This document shows, in pieces, positions 19,018-28,979 of a stretch of 64,000 nucleotides of DNA. Location: positions 1 through 64,000 of the forward strand of contig CAWJIB010000010.1 of NCBI GenBank assembly GCA_963842835.1, written 5' to 3'. The notes beneath the pieces were generated by a model that was given only the letters and a program-made list of their open reading frames with translations, did not search any database and was not told the DNA's origin. Numbering within the stretch: the first letter of the stretch is position 1; each line of letters opens with the position of its first letter. This DNA comes from Roseiarcus sp963842835 (GTDB lineage: Bacteria > Pseudomonadota > Alphaproteobacteria > Rhizobiales > Beijerinckiaceae). The translations under genes were made by a program, and so were the position numbers.

Positions 19018-20219
19018 ATGACCGCCGCCGCCCTTGCCATTGTCCCGCGAGCGCCCGTCGTCCTCGCCGGGGCGACGCGCGCCGAACTGGCGCTTGCGCT
19101 CGCCGAAATCGGCGTGCCCGAGCGGGAGCTGCGCATGCGCGCCGCGCAGCTCTGGCATTGGATCTATCATCGCGGCGCGCGCGATTTTTCCGCGATGCGC
19201 AATATCGCGCGGCCCCTGCTCGAAAGGCTCGCCGAGCGCCACACGCTGGCGCGCCCCGAAATCGTCGCCGAACAGGTTTCCGCCGACGGCACGCGAAAAT
19301 GGCTGCTGCAAGATGCCGCCGGCCGGCCCGCGCGACAAAGGCGCCGAGATCGAGTGCGTCTATATCCCGGAATCCGATCGCGGCACGCTCTGCGTCTCCA
19401 GCCAGGTCGGCTGCACGCTCAATTGCACGTTCTGCCACACCGGCACGCAGGCGCTGGTGCGCAACCTGACCGCGGCCGAGATCGTCGCGCAAGTTCTCGT
19501 CGCGCGCGATCGGCTCGGCGATTTTCCCGGCGGCGTCGCGCCGACCGACGGGCTCGTCCCCTCGGGCGAGGGCGTGCGCGCGGTCTCCAACATCGTCTTC
19601 ATGGGCATGGGCGAGCCGCTCTACAATTTCGACAACGTTCGCGAGGCGATCGGCGTCCTGACCGACGGCGACGGGCTGTCGCTGTCGAAGCGACGCATCA
19701 CCGTCTCGACTTCCGGCGTCGTGCCGCAAATGGACGCGTTGGGGCGCGAATGCGGCACGATGCTCGCGGTCTCCCTGCACGCCGATCAACGACGCGCTTC
19801 GCGACAAGCTCGTGCCGCTCAACCGGAAATACCCGATCGAGGCGCTCATGAAGGCGTGCCGCGACTATCCCGGCGCCTCCAACGCGCGGCGCATCACCTT
19901 CGAATACGTCATGCTGAAAGGCGTGAACGATTCGCCCGCCGAAGCGAAGGCGCTGGTGCGTCTGCTGCAAGGCCTGCCGGCCAAGATCAACCTCATTCCG
20001 TTCAATCCCTGGCCCGGCAGCCCCTACGAATGCTCGGACTGGGCGACCATCGAGCGCTTTTCCGACATCGTCTTCAACGCGGGCTACGCGAGCCCGGTGC
20101 GCACGCCGCGCGGACGCGACATTCTCGCCGCCTGCGGCCAGCTGAAGAGCGAAACCGAAAAGCTGCGCGCCCGCGCGCGCCTGATGCTGGAGGAGAATCT
20201 GGCCGTTGGCCTGGATTGA
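19018..20219 (+). CDS. rlmN: dual-specificity 23S rRNA/tRNA adenine-C2 methyltransferase, two frameshifts
   Basis: RlmN is a radical-SAM enzyme that methylates A2503 of 23S rRNA and A37 of some tRNAs. The cluster-binding motif is seen in GCTLNCTFCHTGTQ (CxxxCxxC), the SAM-binding region in FMGMGEPLYNFDNV, and the methyl-carrying second cysteine in AACGQL near the C-terminus. Frame breaks near 19309 and 19783 are each explained by one inserted C; repaired length is about 399 residues. The ATG at 19018 matches the usual start of the family in alphaproteobacteria. Confidence 0.9.
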
Positions 20220-20324
20220 CGCAGCGCAAGGCGGCCCTCCGCGTCTTCCCCCTGGCGGCGCCGAAGCCGCTTTGCGGAGCCCGGCGTCCCGCGCCCCGAC
20301 AACCGCCGCGATCAAGGACGGCCC

Positions 20325-21395
20325 ATGACCGAATCGCCGCCGCCGACGACGACAGACGCCGAAGTCGGACTTCGACGGATTCGCCGCGATTCTGCGCGAC
20401 AGCCTCGGCGGTCTGATGCGCCTGCCGCGCTTCGACCGCCGCGGTCGCTGGCTCCTCGTCGCGCTCGTCGCGCTCGCCTGGGCCGCGACGTCGATCTACA
20501 AGGTCCAGCCCGACGAGCAGGGCGTCGTCCTGCGCTTCGGCAAATGGGTCGACACGACCGAGCCGGGCCTGCACTTCCATCTGCCCTATCCCGATCGAGA
20601 CGGTGCTGTTTCCCAAGGTGACGCAGATCAACCAGATTCAGCTCGGCAACGCGCCGCGCGGCGCCGGCGGGCCGCGGCGGGACGCGATCGGCAGATGCTG
20701 ACCGGCGACGAAAACATCGTCGAGGCGGATTGCGCGGTGTTCTGGAAGATCCGCGACGCCGGACAATTTCTGTTCCGCGTCAACGCGCCCGAGGCGGCGG
20801 TCAAGATCGCGGCGGAAGGGGCGCTGCGCGAAGTCATCAGCCGCACCCCGATCCAGGCCGCGATGTCGGACAAGCGCCAGCAGATCGCCGACCAGACGCG
20901 CGCATTGCTGCAATCGCTGCTCGATTCCGAGCAGGCGGGCATTCAGATCACGCAGGTGCAGTTGCAGCGCGTCGAGCCGCCGCTGGCGGTGATCGACGCC
21001 TTCAACGACGTGCAGCGCGCGCGCGCCGACCAGGAGCGCGCGCGCAACGAGGCGGAGGCCTACGCCAACGATATCCTGCCGCGCGCGCGCGGCGAAGCCG
21101 AGCGCATTCGCCAGGACGCCGAAGCCTACAAGACCCAGGTCGTCAACCTCGCCCAGGGCGAGGCCAACGCGTTCCTGTCGGTCTACGCCAGCTATCAGAC
21201 CGCCAAGGACGTCACCGCCTGGCGCCTCTATCTCGAAAGCGTCGACGAAGTCCTGAAGAAGGCGACGAAGGTCATCGTCGACACCTCCGGCAAGGGCGTC
21301 TCGAGCGTCGTGCCCTACATGCCCGTGAGCGAGACCAGGCCGCGGCCGTCCACGCCGCGCCATCGCCGCCGCCGCCTCAGGGAGGCGCCAAATGA
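20325..21395 (+). CDS. hflK: HflK subunit of FtsH modulator, several frameshifts
   Basis: HflK and HflC form an inner-membrane, periplasm-facing SPFH/band-7 complex that cages the FtsH protease. After a short proline-rich N-terminus there is one transmembrane helix (LLVALVALAWAATSIYKV) followed by the band-7 domain with QGVVLRFGKWVDTTEPGLHF and MLTGDENIVEADCAVFWKI. The long helical part (about 20990-21170) is rich in Ala, Glu and Arg as expected. Frame changes occur near 20355, 20593, 20690 and 21335; the last two look like missing bases, the others like insertions. The most likely stop at 21393-21395 overlaps the hflC ATG (ATGA). Confidence 0.85.
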
Positions 21396-22310
21396 TCGCG
21401 CGGGCTTGGCTCTTCGTCTTGGCGCTGATCGCGCGCGGCGGCGTTCACGCTCGCCTCCTCGCTCTATGTCGTGGGCGAAGGCGAACAGGCGCTGCTGGTG
21501 CGCCTCGGCGCGCCGATCGGCGTCGCCTCGAAGCCGGGCCTCAAGATCAAGGCGCCGTTCATCGACAGCGTGTTCGTCTACGACACCCGCCTGCTGCTGC
21601 TCGAGCCGCCGACCGAGCAGGTGATCCTGGGCGATCAGAAGCGGCTCGAAGTGCAATCCTACACGCGCTACCGCATCGTCGATCCCTTGCGCTTCTACCA
21701 GGCGCTGCGAACGATCGATCAGGCCCGCGCCGCAGCTCGCCCAGCTCGTGAGTTCGTCGGTGCGCCGCGAACTCGGCCAGGTTCCGCTGCAGGCGCTGCT
21801 GACCGAACCAGCGCGCCGCAGATCATCGACGTCATCAAGAACGAAGTGGCGGCCAAGGCGCAGCCGCTCGGCATCGAAATCGACGAGGTGCGCTTCCATC
21901 GCGCCGACCTGCCTTTCGAGACCAGCCAGGCGATCTACGATCGCATGAAGTCCGAGCGTCAGCGCGAAGCCAAGGAGCTGCGCGCGCAAGGATTCGAATG
22001 GGCGCAGCAGATCCAGGCGCGCGCCGACCGCGATCGCACCGTCATCCTCTCCGAAGCGCAGCGCGCCGCCACGATCAGCCGCGGCGAAGGCGACGCCGAA
22101 GCCAACCGCCTGCTCGCCGACGCCTTCGACAAGGACCCGAAATTCTATCAATTCTATCGCGCCTTGCAGACCTACCGCCGCGCCCTCGCCGATTCCGGCC
22201 CGACGCTGGTGCTTTCGCCCGACGCGGACTTCCTGCGCGTCCTCAAGGACGGTCCCGAGCGGGCCGCCGCCGCCGCCGCACCGCCCGCCGCGACGGGGAA
22301 CGCGCCATGA
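21392..22310 (+). CDS. hflC: HflC subunit of FtsH modulator, several frameshifts
   Basis: The partner SPFH protein: an N-terminal membrane anchor (MIARAWLFVLALIA) and band-7 domain with LYVVGEGEQALLVRLGAP, QIIDVIKNEVAAKAQPLGIE and the DKDPKFYQFYRALQTYRRAL segment that is highly characteristic of HflC. Extra bases near 21432, 21730, 21810 and 21820 break the frame; together they restore it. Translation is probably coupled to hflK through the ATGA overlap. Confidence 0.87.
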
Positions 22311-22365
22311 AGCGCGGCGCGATGGCGCGGCGCGCCTCGAGCGTCCGCCGGCCGGGGGACTGAGG

Positions 22366-23288
22366 ATGGAGTTCGGCGACGGAGCCGCCTGGCTCGTCAT
22401 TCCCGTCCAGATCTTCTTCGTCGATCTGCTGCTCGGCGCGGACAACGCGCTGTTGATCGCGCTCGCCTGCCGTTCGCTCGGCCCCGAGGAAACGCGCAGG
22501 GCGATCTTGCTCGGCACCAGCGGCGCGATCGTGCTGCGGCTCGTCCTGACGGTCCTGGCGAGTTCGCTGCTCGCGCTGCCGCTGGTCAAGCTCGTCGGCG
22601 CCTGGGTGCTGATCGTCATCGCTCTCAACGTGACGGCGCAGCGCGGATCGCACGACGACGTCGACCGCTCACCCTCGCTCGCGCGCGGCGATCTGTGGTC
22701 GGCGGCGACGGTCATCGTCGTCGCCGATTCGGCGATGAGCCTCGACAACGTCGTCGCGCTCGCGGCGATCGCACGCGGCAATTTCTGGCTGCTCGCGGTG
22801 GGCGTCGCATTCTCCATTCCCGTGCTCGCCTATGGCGGGCTGATCCTTTCGACGCTGCTTCGCAACGCGCCCGGCCTCATCGCGATCGGCGCGGCGCTGC
22901 TCGGCTGGATCGCGGGCGACATGGCGGTTTCCGATCCCCTCGCTCGCCAATTGGGCGAACCTCAACGCGCCCGGCCTCGTCGCGATCGCGCCCGCGCTCG
23001 GCGCGGCGTTCGTGTTCTTGAACGGCTGGTTGACCCCGGGCCGTCCCGCGCCGCGCGCGTCGCGCGGCCCGCGCAGCCGCGCGCGCAGCCGCCGTCCGCG
23101 CCGCGCTCGCCCCCGCGCCGCGCCCGAGCGCTCCCTCGCTCGAGCCGCCGGAGCCGCAAGCGCCGAGCGAGCCTTCGCCCGCGCCAGCCTTGCGCGAGGA
23201 CCGCGTCGCCATCATCGGCGTGCTGATTCTCGCGGTGATCGCCGGCCTCGCGCTGATGGTCGTTTCCTATCTCGACAGCCTCTATTGA
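22366..23288 (+). CDS. TerC/YjbE-family integral membrane protein, one frameshift
   Basis: A multi-helix inner-membrane protein of the TerC family, with the metal-binding aspartate signatures LLLGADNALLIALACRSL and VVADSAMSLDNVVALAAIA in two related membrane repeats. Family members export manganese or calcium or are linked to tellurium resistance. Near 22940 an extra base shifts the frame; the third piece contributes NLNAPGLVAIAPALGAAFVF, a long Ala/Pro/Arg-rich linker and a final transmembrane helix (IIGVLILAVIAGLALMVVSY) ending at the TGA at 23286. The extra C-terminal helix after a low-complexity linker is unusual for the family, but the linker lies in error-prone sequence. Confidence 0.78.
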
Positions 23289-23350
23289 GGCGGCGGGTCG
23301 CCCGCACGCGCCGATCTGGCCGCGAGGGCAGGAATTTGCTAGACGATGGC

Positions 23351-23815
23351 ATGAACGCAAATCCGCCCTCGATCGCGATCGCGGCCCTCAGCGCCGACGA
23401 CTTCGCCGCGTGGGCGCCGCTGTGGCGCGGCTATCTCGATTTCTACCGCGCCTCGGTCGACGCCGCGACGACGACCTCACCTTCGCGCGCCTGACCGGCG
23501 GCGCGGAGCCGATGGGCGGCTTTCTCGCCCGCGACGCGGACGGCGCGGCGGTCGGCCTCGTCCATTGGATCACTCACCGCTCGTGCTGGACCGCCGGCGA
23601 TTATTGCTATCTCCAGGATCTCTTCGTGGCACCGGACAGTCGCGGCGTCCGGCATCGGCAGACGGCTGATCGAAGCGGTGGCCGGCAAGGCGCGCGCACT
23701 CGGCTGCTCGCGCGTGCATTGGCTGACCCACGCCACGAACGCGAAGGCCATGCGCCTTTATGATCAGGTCGCCGAACGTTCCGGCTTCGTGCAATATCGC
23801 CAGACGCTGGCGTGA
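23351..23815 (+). CDS. GNAT-family N-acetyltransferase, frameshifted
   Basis: A small GNAT acetyltransferase of about 150 residues in three frames. The N-terminal part (ADDFAAWAPLWRGYLDFYRA), the middle (YCYLQDLFVAPDSRGV) with the acetyl-CoA pyrophosphate loop continuing as GIGRRLIEAV, and the C-terminus (HWLTHATNAKAMRLYDQVAE, then SGFVQYRQTL) line up in order with other bacterial GNAT proteins. Breaks fall near 23470 and 23645. Its target is unknown. The 3' end overlaps the convergent GGDEF-EAL gene by about 50 bases. Confidence 0.75.
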
Positions 23816-26214
23816 ACGTCGAGGCCGCTCACGCTCCCCACGCCGATCTTGAGCGACCGTATCGGCGTCCGCGCGGCGTTCGAGGCCGGGGAGCGTTCGA
23901 GCGAGGTGAGCATCATGATCTCGTCGAGCGGCTTGGGCTCGCTGAAGAGAAATCCCTGAGCTTCGGCGCAGCCGAGCTCCGCCACCGCCTGGAGTTGGGC
24001 GCGCGTCTCGATCCCCTCCGCGATGGTCCTCATGCCGAAACTCGAGGCCAACTCGATGATCGCGCGAACCGTGGCGCGCGTCTCTTCGCGCCTGGTGAGC
24101 TTCTGAATGAAGGAGCGATCGATCTTGACGCTGTCGAACGGATATTGTTCGAGGCAGTTCAAGCTGGAATAGCCGGTGCCGAAATCGTCCAACGAAATAC
24201 GGACGCCCATCGCCTTGAGCCGTCGCAATTGCGCGGCCACGCGCGGGCTGTCGTTGATGAGGAACGAATTCGGTGACCTCGATTTCCAGGCGGTTGGCGG
24301 CAAGACCGGACTTGTCCAGGCACTTTCGCGCCAGGGCGGCCACGTCGGACGATTCGAGCTGGACCGGCGAACAATTGACCGCGACGCGCAGGCTCGCCGA
24401 GCTCTTGGCGATGTCGGCGCAGGCGCGTTCGAGAACCCACCCGCCGATCGCGACGATGAGGCCGGTTTCCTCGGCGATCGGGATGAACTCGCGCGGGCGG
24501 AACGTCGGGCAGATCCGGACGACGCCAGCGCAACAGCGCCTCGAATCCGACGGTTTCTTCGCTCGCGCGCGCTCTTGATCGGCTGATAGAATACGCTGAA
24601 GCTCGTCACGCTCGATCGCGAAGCGCAGTCCGTTTTCGATCATGACCTTGTTCTGCGCGATCTTGTGCATGTCGCCGTGAAAGAAGCAGAAACTTCCGCG
24701 GCCTTTCGACTTTGCCGCGTAGAGGGCCAAGTCGGCCGCCTTCAGGAGTTCGCTGGTCGCGGCTCCGTCGCCCGTCGCGGACGCGATCCCGACGCTCGCG
24801 CCGACGATGGCGTTGATCGAGCCGATTTCGTACGGCTTGGAAAGTTCCCGACAAACGCGCCGGGCGAGCGCCGCGGCGTCGTCCGCGAAACTGTCGACCC
24901 GCTGGATGACGGCGAATTCGTCGCCCCCCAGCCTCGCGACAAGGTCGTCCCGCCCCACGAGTTCGTTCAGACGGCCGGCGACGAAGCGGAGCAATTCGTC
25001 GCCCGCCGCGTGGCCGTAGGTGTCGTTGACGAACTTGAAGCGGTCGAGATCGACGACATGCAGCGCGTAGTTGCGCTCGGCGGCCGGCGCCGTGAACAAT
25101 TGGTCGAGCTTCTCGCCGACGACCAGTCGATTGGCAAGGCCGGTGAGCGGGTCGCGCCGCGCCAGATGAACGATCTTCCTCTCGAACCGAAAGTTGCCGA
25201 ACGCCACGGCGATCGTCGTGAGCAACACGAGCGCCGACAGCAGCGCGGCGCCGCCGAAACTGACCGTGCGCCACCACAGCAGCCGTTCGTCGAATTCCAC
25301 TCCGGGAATGGCGACCACGACCTTCAGCGGGAAACCCTTGACCGCGCGCGTCAGAGCGAACGAATCCTCGCCGTTCGGGCCTTGCGCGAGCGACGCCAAC
25401 TGCCCGCCGTTGAAGGGGCGCACGATGTCGGGCGGACGAACTTGCCGCGCCATGAAGTCGGCGAACACGCCCGTCCCCAAGCGCACGTAACCGTCTTCGC
25501 CGACGAGAGCGAAGCCGCCGCCCTGTCCAAATTTCAAGTCGGCGTAATCGCGCGCGAAAAGCTTGGGATCGAGCGACACGACGAGGACGCCGGCGAATTT
25601 TCCTTCGGCGTCGGTGATCCGGCGGGTGAATTGGACCGTCCATTTGCCGGAAACACGGCCTAACACCGGCCTGCTGATGAACAATCTGTCTTCGTTCGAC
25701 TGAAGGGGCGCTCGGAAATGTTCACGATCGCTAAGGTCGATCTTGGCTTGCGGATGAGGCATTTCGCTGCTGGCGACCATGACGCCTTTCGCGTCGATGA
25801 CGCTGATCTCAACCGTTTGATCGTCGACCGTGTAATCCTCTTTCACCAGAGACGGCCAATCGACCTCGCCGCCGTCACGTAGCGGCGGCCCGGCGAAGGA
25901 ACTTGAGAATGCGATCCAAGTCTTCGACGGTGTGGCTGACGTTCTGTTCGAAAACCAGCGCGAGGTTGGAGGCGTCGCGTTCGTTCTCGCGCAGCAACGA
26001 ATCGCGCTCGTGAGCGAACAGCGCCCACGCCGCGAACCAGATGACGAAAATCCGCACGAGGCCAAGAAGGACGGTGGGTTGCCGGAACGGGGAATGTCGA
26101 ACGTTCGCCGCTGTCCGCGGCCGGCCATTGCCGCTTCGCCCGCGCCGGATTCGCGGCGGCGAAGGAGAACCAAGATCGCGATCCCGAAAAAGGCGCCTTG
26201 CCTGAGATCGTCAT
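23764..26214 (-). CDS. cache-domain GGDEF-EAL cyclic-di-GMP enzyme, multiple frameshifts
   Basis: A membrane-anchored cyclic-di-GMP signalling protein of about 810 residues. The order is an N-terminal transmembrane region (LLGLVRIFVIWFAAWALFA), a periplasmic cache sensor (about 25300-25870, with DLSDREHFRAPLQ), a second transmembrane helix, a GGDEF domain with intact RLGGDEFAVIQ, and an EAL domain with FEALLRW (rebuilt), LDDFGTGYSSLNCLEQYPFD and VKIDRSFIQKL. The GGDEF half lacks the RxxD inhibitory site (GRDD instead). Both active sites look intact, so it could make or degrade the messenger. Frame breaks occur near 26180, 26080, 25880, 24595, 24530 and 24265. The start at 26214 is a best guess. 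Confidence 0.78.
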
Positions 26215-26526
26215 CGAGGCTCCTGGGCGATCCGTTGATTTAACCGTTCTAAGGAGGAGGACTTACCAAATCCTCAAAGCCATTCATCCACCCATGGGCC
26301 CCGCCAGGGCGCCGCCTGGACGGATCGAGGGGGAGGCGCGCGCTCGGCGAAGAGGGCGTCGCGCTCGAAGCCTCGCGGCGCCGAAGGAGCGGCGTCGGGC
26401 TCCCCCTGCCAGCGCGGGGAAAGGCGCCGCGCCGCCCTCTCCCGCCCCTGTGGAAGCTCCGATTCGCCGCCTTGCGGTCGCCGTCATCGCGCGCCAAGGT
26501 TGGAATTGGCGGAGTTGAGGTGATTC
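26215..26526. other. 312-base gap upstream of scpA
   Basis: GC-rich sequence between the divergent GGDEF-EAL gene and scpA. A plus-strand frame is open across most of it, but its Arg/Ala/Pro-rich product has no recognisable similarity. A short AT-richer segment around 26230-26290 may carry the divergent promoters. Confidence 0.4.
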
Positions 26527-27340
26527 GTGGCCGGCGTCGCGGTTCTGAAGGACGATTTTCGCGTCGAGCGATCGGACGGCGAGCCGGCTTTCACCGTCGA
26601 TCTCGACGGTTTCGAGGGGCCGCTCGACCTGCTGCTCGAACTCGCGCGTCGCCAGAAGGTCGATCTGGCGCGCATTTCCGTGCTCGCGCTCGCCGAGCAA
26701 TATCTCGCTTTCGTCGAGGCGGCGCGTAAATTGCGCCTGGAGCTGGCGGCCGATTATCTCGTCATGGCGGCCTGGCTCGCCTATCTCAAGTCGCGCCTGT
26801 TGTTGCCGGCGCCGGCGAAGGCCGAGGGCGCCGACGCGGCCGAACTCGCCGACGCCTTGGCGCAGCGCCTGCGTCGTCTCGAACAGATCCGCAAGGCCGC
26901 CGAGGCGCTGATCAACCGGCCGCGGCTCGGGCGCGACTTCTTCGCCCGCGGCGCGCCGGAGGCGATCGCGACGGTCCACGGCGGTCGTCCACGAGGCGAC
27001 CCTCTACGATCTGTTGTCCGCATACGCGCGGCAAAGCCAGAAGCACGCCCGCGCCCATGTGCGCCTCAAGGCGCGCGTCGTCTGGTCGCTCGCCGAGGCG
27101 CGCGAGGCGCTGACGCGCCTGATGGGCCAAGCGAGCGACTGGACCGAGCTCGATTCGTGGCTGATCGCCTATGGCGTCGAGCCGAAAATGCGCCGCACCG
27201 CGCGGGCTTCCTCCTTTTCGGCCTCGCTCGAAATGGTTCGCGAAGGCCAGATCGAATTGCGGCAGGACGAAGCCTTCGCGCCGCTGTGGGTGCGCGCCGT
27301 CCGCTCGGACGCGCTCGCCCGACGCGACGACTTCAGTTAG
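26527..27340 (+). CDS. scpA: segregation and condensation protein A, one frameshift
   Basis: ScpA is the kleisin subunit that bridges the SMC ATPase heads in the bacterial condensin. The start (GTG at 26527) leads to the diagnostic DLDGFEGPLDLLLELARRQK and KVDLARISVLALAEQYL, then LAADYLVMAAWLAYLKSRLL; the C-terminal winged-helix region LEMVREGQIELRQDEAFAPL is also clear. One inserted C near 26980 shifts the frame between the two halves. It is followed by scpB after 11 bases, as usual. Confidence 0.9.
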
Positions 27341-27351
27341 AGCGAGGATCG

Positions 27352-28048
27352 ATGGGAACCGTCGCGCAATTGTTCGAAACCGCCATCCCGCCGCGCTTCG
27401 CGCCGGAGGACTTGCGCGTCGCCGAGGCGCTCGTCTTCGCCGCCGCCGAACCGCTCGACGAGGCGACGATCGCGCGCGCGCCTCTCCGAGGACGCCGATG
27501 TCGGCGCGGTCATGGCGGAGCTGCAGCGCCACTACGCCGGCCGCGGCGTCAATCTCGTGCGCGTCGCGGGCCGCTGGGCGTTCCGCACGGCGACGGATCT
27601 CTCCTGGCTGCTGGCGCGCGAGGATCAGGAAAAGCGCAAGCTGTCGCGCGCGGCGATCGAGACGCTCGCCATCGTCGCCTATCATCAGCCGGTGACGCGC
27701 GCCGACATCGAGGAAATCCGCGGCGTCGCCGTCTCCAAGGGCGCGCTCGACGTGCTGATGGAGGCCGGATGGGTGCGCATGCGCGGTCGCCGCAAGGCGC
27801 CGGGCCGCCCGATCACCTACGGCACCACGCAGGAATTTCTCGTCCATTTCGGCCTCGACGCGATCGGCGACCTGCCCGGCCTCGACGAATTGGAGGGCGC
27901 GGGCCTGTTCGACGGCAAGCTGCCGCCGGGTTTCGGCGTTCCGCAGCCCGACGACGACGCGGGGCTGCGCGCCGACGAGGAGCCGCTCGACGGGCCGACG
28001 CCGCTCGAACAGGCGTGGAGCGCCGTCGGGGAAACGGACGAGCGCTGA
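27352..28048 (+). CDS. scpB: segregation and condensation protein B, one frameshift
   Basis: ScpB dimerises through winged-helix domains and binds ScpA in the SMC complex. The N-terminus (LRVAEALVFAAAEPLDEATI) and main body (LSRAAIETLAIVAYHQPVTR, RADIEEIRGVAVSKGALDVL, GRPITYGTTQEFLVHFGL) are conserved. An inserted C near 27483 breaks the frame between them. Rebuilt length is about 231 residues. A GAGGA ribosome binding site precedes the ATG. Confidence 0.9.
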
Positions 28049-28146
28049 GCGCGCCCGGGCGCGGCCACGAAAGCGCCGGAAATCGCAGCGACAAGAAGAG
28101 CGGGCGCCGCCGCGCCCGGTCGGCGCGGGGCGCGGGAGAGCGATCG

Positions 28147-28979
28147 ATGAAGCCTAGGGTTTGCCTCGTGATCGCTCGCCTTGGCGGCGACGGTCGGCGG
28201 CGCGCGCGCGCAATGCCGTCCTGCCCTTGGCTTCGCACCGCGCGGCCTACGAAATCTCGCTCATCGATTCCTACGCCGCGCGAGCGCCCAATTCGCAGAC
28301 GCCCGTCGCCGCCTCCGGGCTCATCGCCTATGAATTCACCGGGTCGCCCTGCGAGGGCTACGCCTCGAATTTCCGCCAACTGACCGAATTGGAACGCAGC
28401 GAAGGCGACCCGATCTCCTCCGACATTCGCGCCCTCACCTTCGAGGACGGCGACGCCAAGAGCCTGAAATTCCAGATCGACTCGCAAAGCGCAGGCGATC
28501 CCGGTCCCGCGATCGTCGGTTCGGCCAAGCGCGCGGAGAGCGGCGACACCACCGTCGCCCTGAGCAAGCCGTCCACGGAAACCATGAATCTCGGCAAGGA
28601 CATTCTCTTCCCCACCGAGCACATCGAACGCATCATCGCCCAGGCCAAACAGGGCGGCGGCGCGATGCAGGCGCGCGTCTACGACGGCTCCGACACCGGC
28701 AAGAAGGTTTTCGAGACCTTGACCGTCATCGGCAAGGAGGCGAGCGCGCCCACGCCCGAGACCGGCTTCGCCGACGCGCTCGGCAAGATCCGCCGCTGGC
28801 CGGTCACGGTCTCCTATTTCGACGAAGCGGCCAAGGACGCGCCGCCCGAATATATCCTGAGTTTCGACCTCTACGAGAACGGCGTTTCCGGCACGTTGAA
28901 GCTCGACTACGGCTCGTTCGCTCTGACCGCCAAGCTCAGCAAGCTGGAATTGCTGCCGACGCCGAGTTGCGCGAAATAG
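28147..28979 (+). CDS. EipB-like periplasmic envelope protein (DUF1849)
   Basis: The body matches EipB/DUF1849 proteins, periplasmic beta-spiral proteins needed for envelope integrity in Brucella and relatives. Supporting features are HRAAYEISLIDSY after the signal, the FTGSPCEGYASNFRQ segment, DILFPTEHIERIIAQA, and the C-terminal pair with Cys near SCAK. The first 60 bases are broken: reading MKPRVCLV in one frame, then LALAATVGGARAQ in the next, then the body, each step one extra base, would give a normal Sec signal peptide. GGGAGAG precedes the ATG at 28147. Its stop codon abuts that of the convergent dinB with no base between them. Confidence 0.78.

Noticed and set aside
6090..20360. Several apparent insertions fall at GANTC-like words, for example near 6113, 8303, 9317 and 20355, suggesting CcrM methylation-related base-calling error.
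   Set aside because: Other breaks are not at GANTC, and intact GANTC sites occur in the same genes, so the pattern is too weak to claim.
22307..22363. Small 18-codon open frame between hflC and terC.
   Set aside because: It is Arg-rich, too short for the small DUF2065 protein sometimes found after hflC, and has no similarity to it.
17061..28300. Programmed frameshifting as explanation for the broken genes.
   Set aside because: The sites share no slippery sequence or stimulatory structure and affect many unrelated housekeeping genes; sequence error is simpler.
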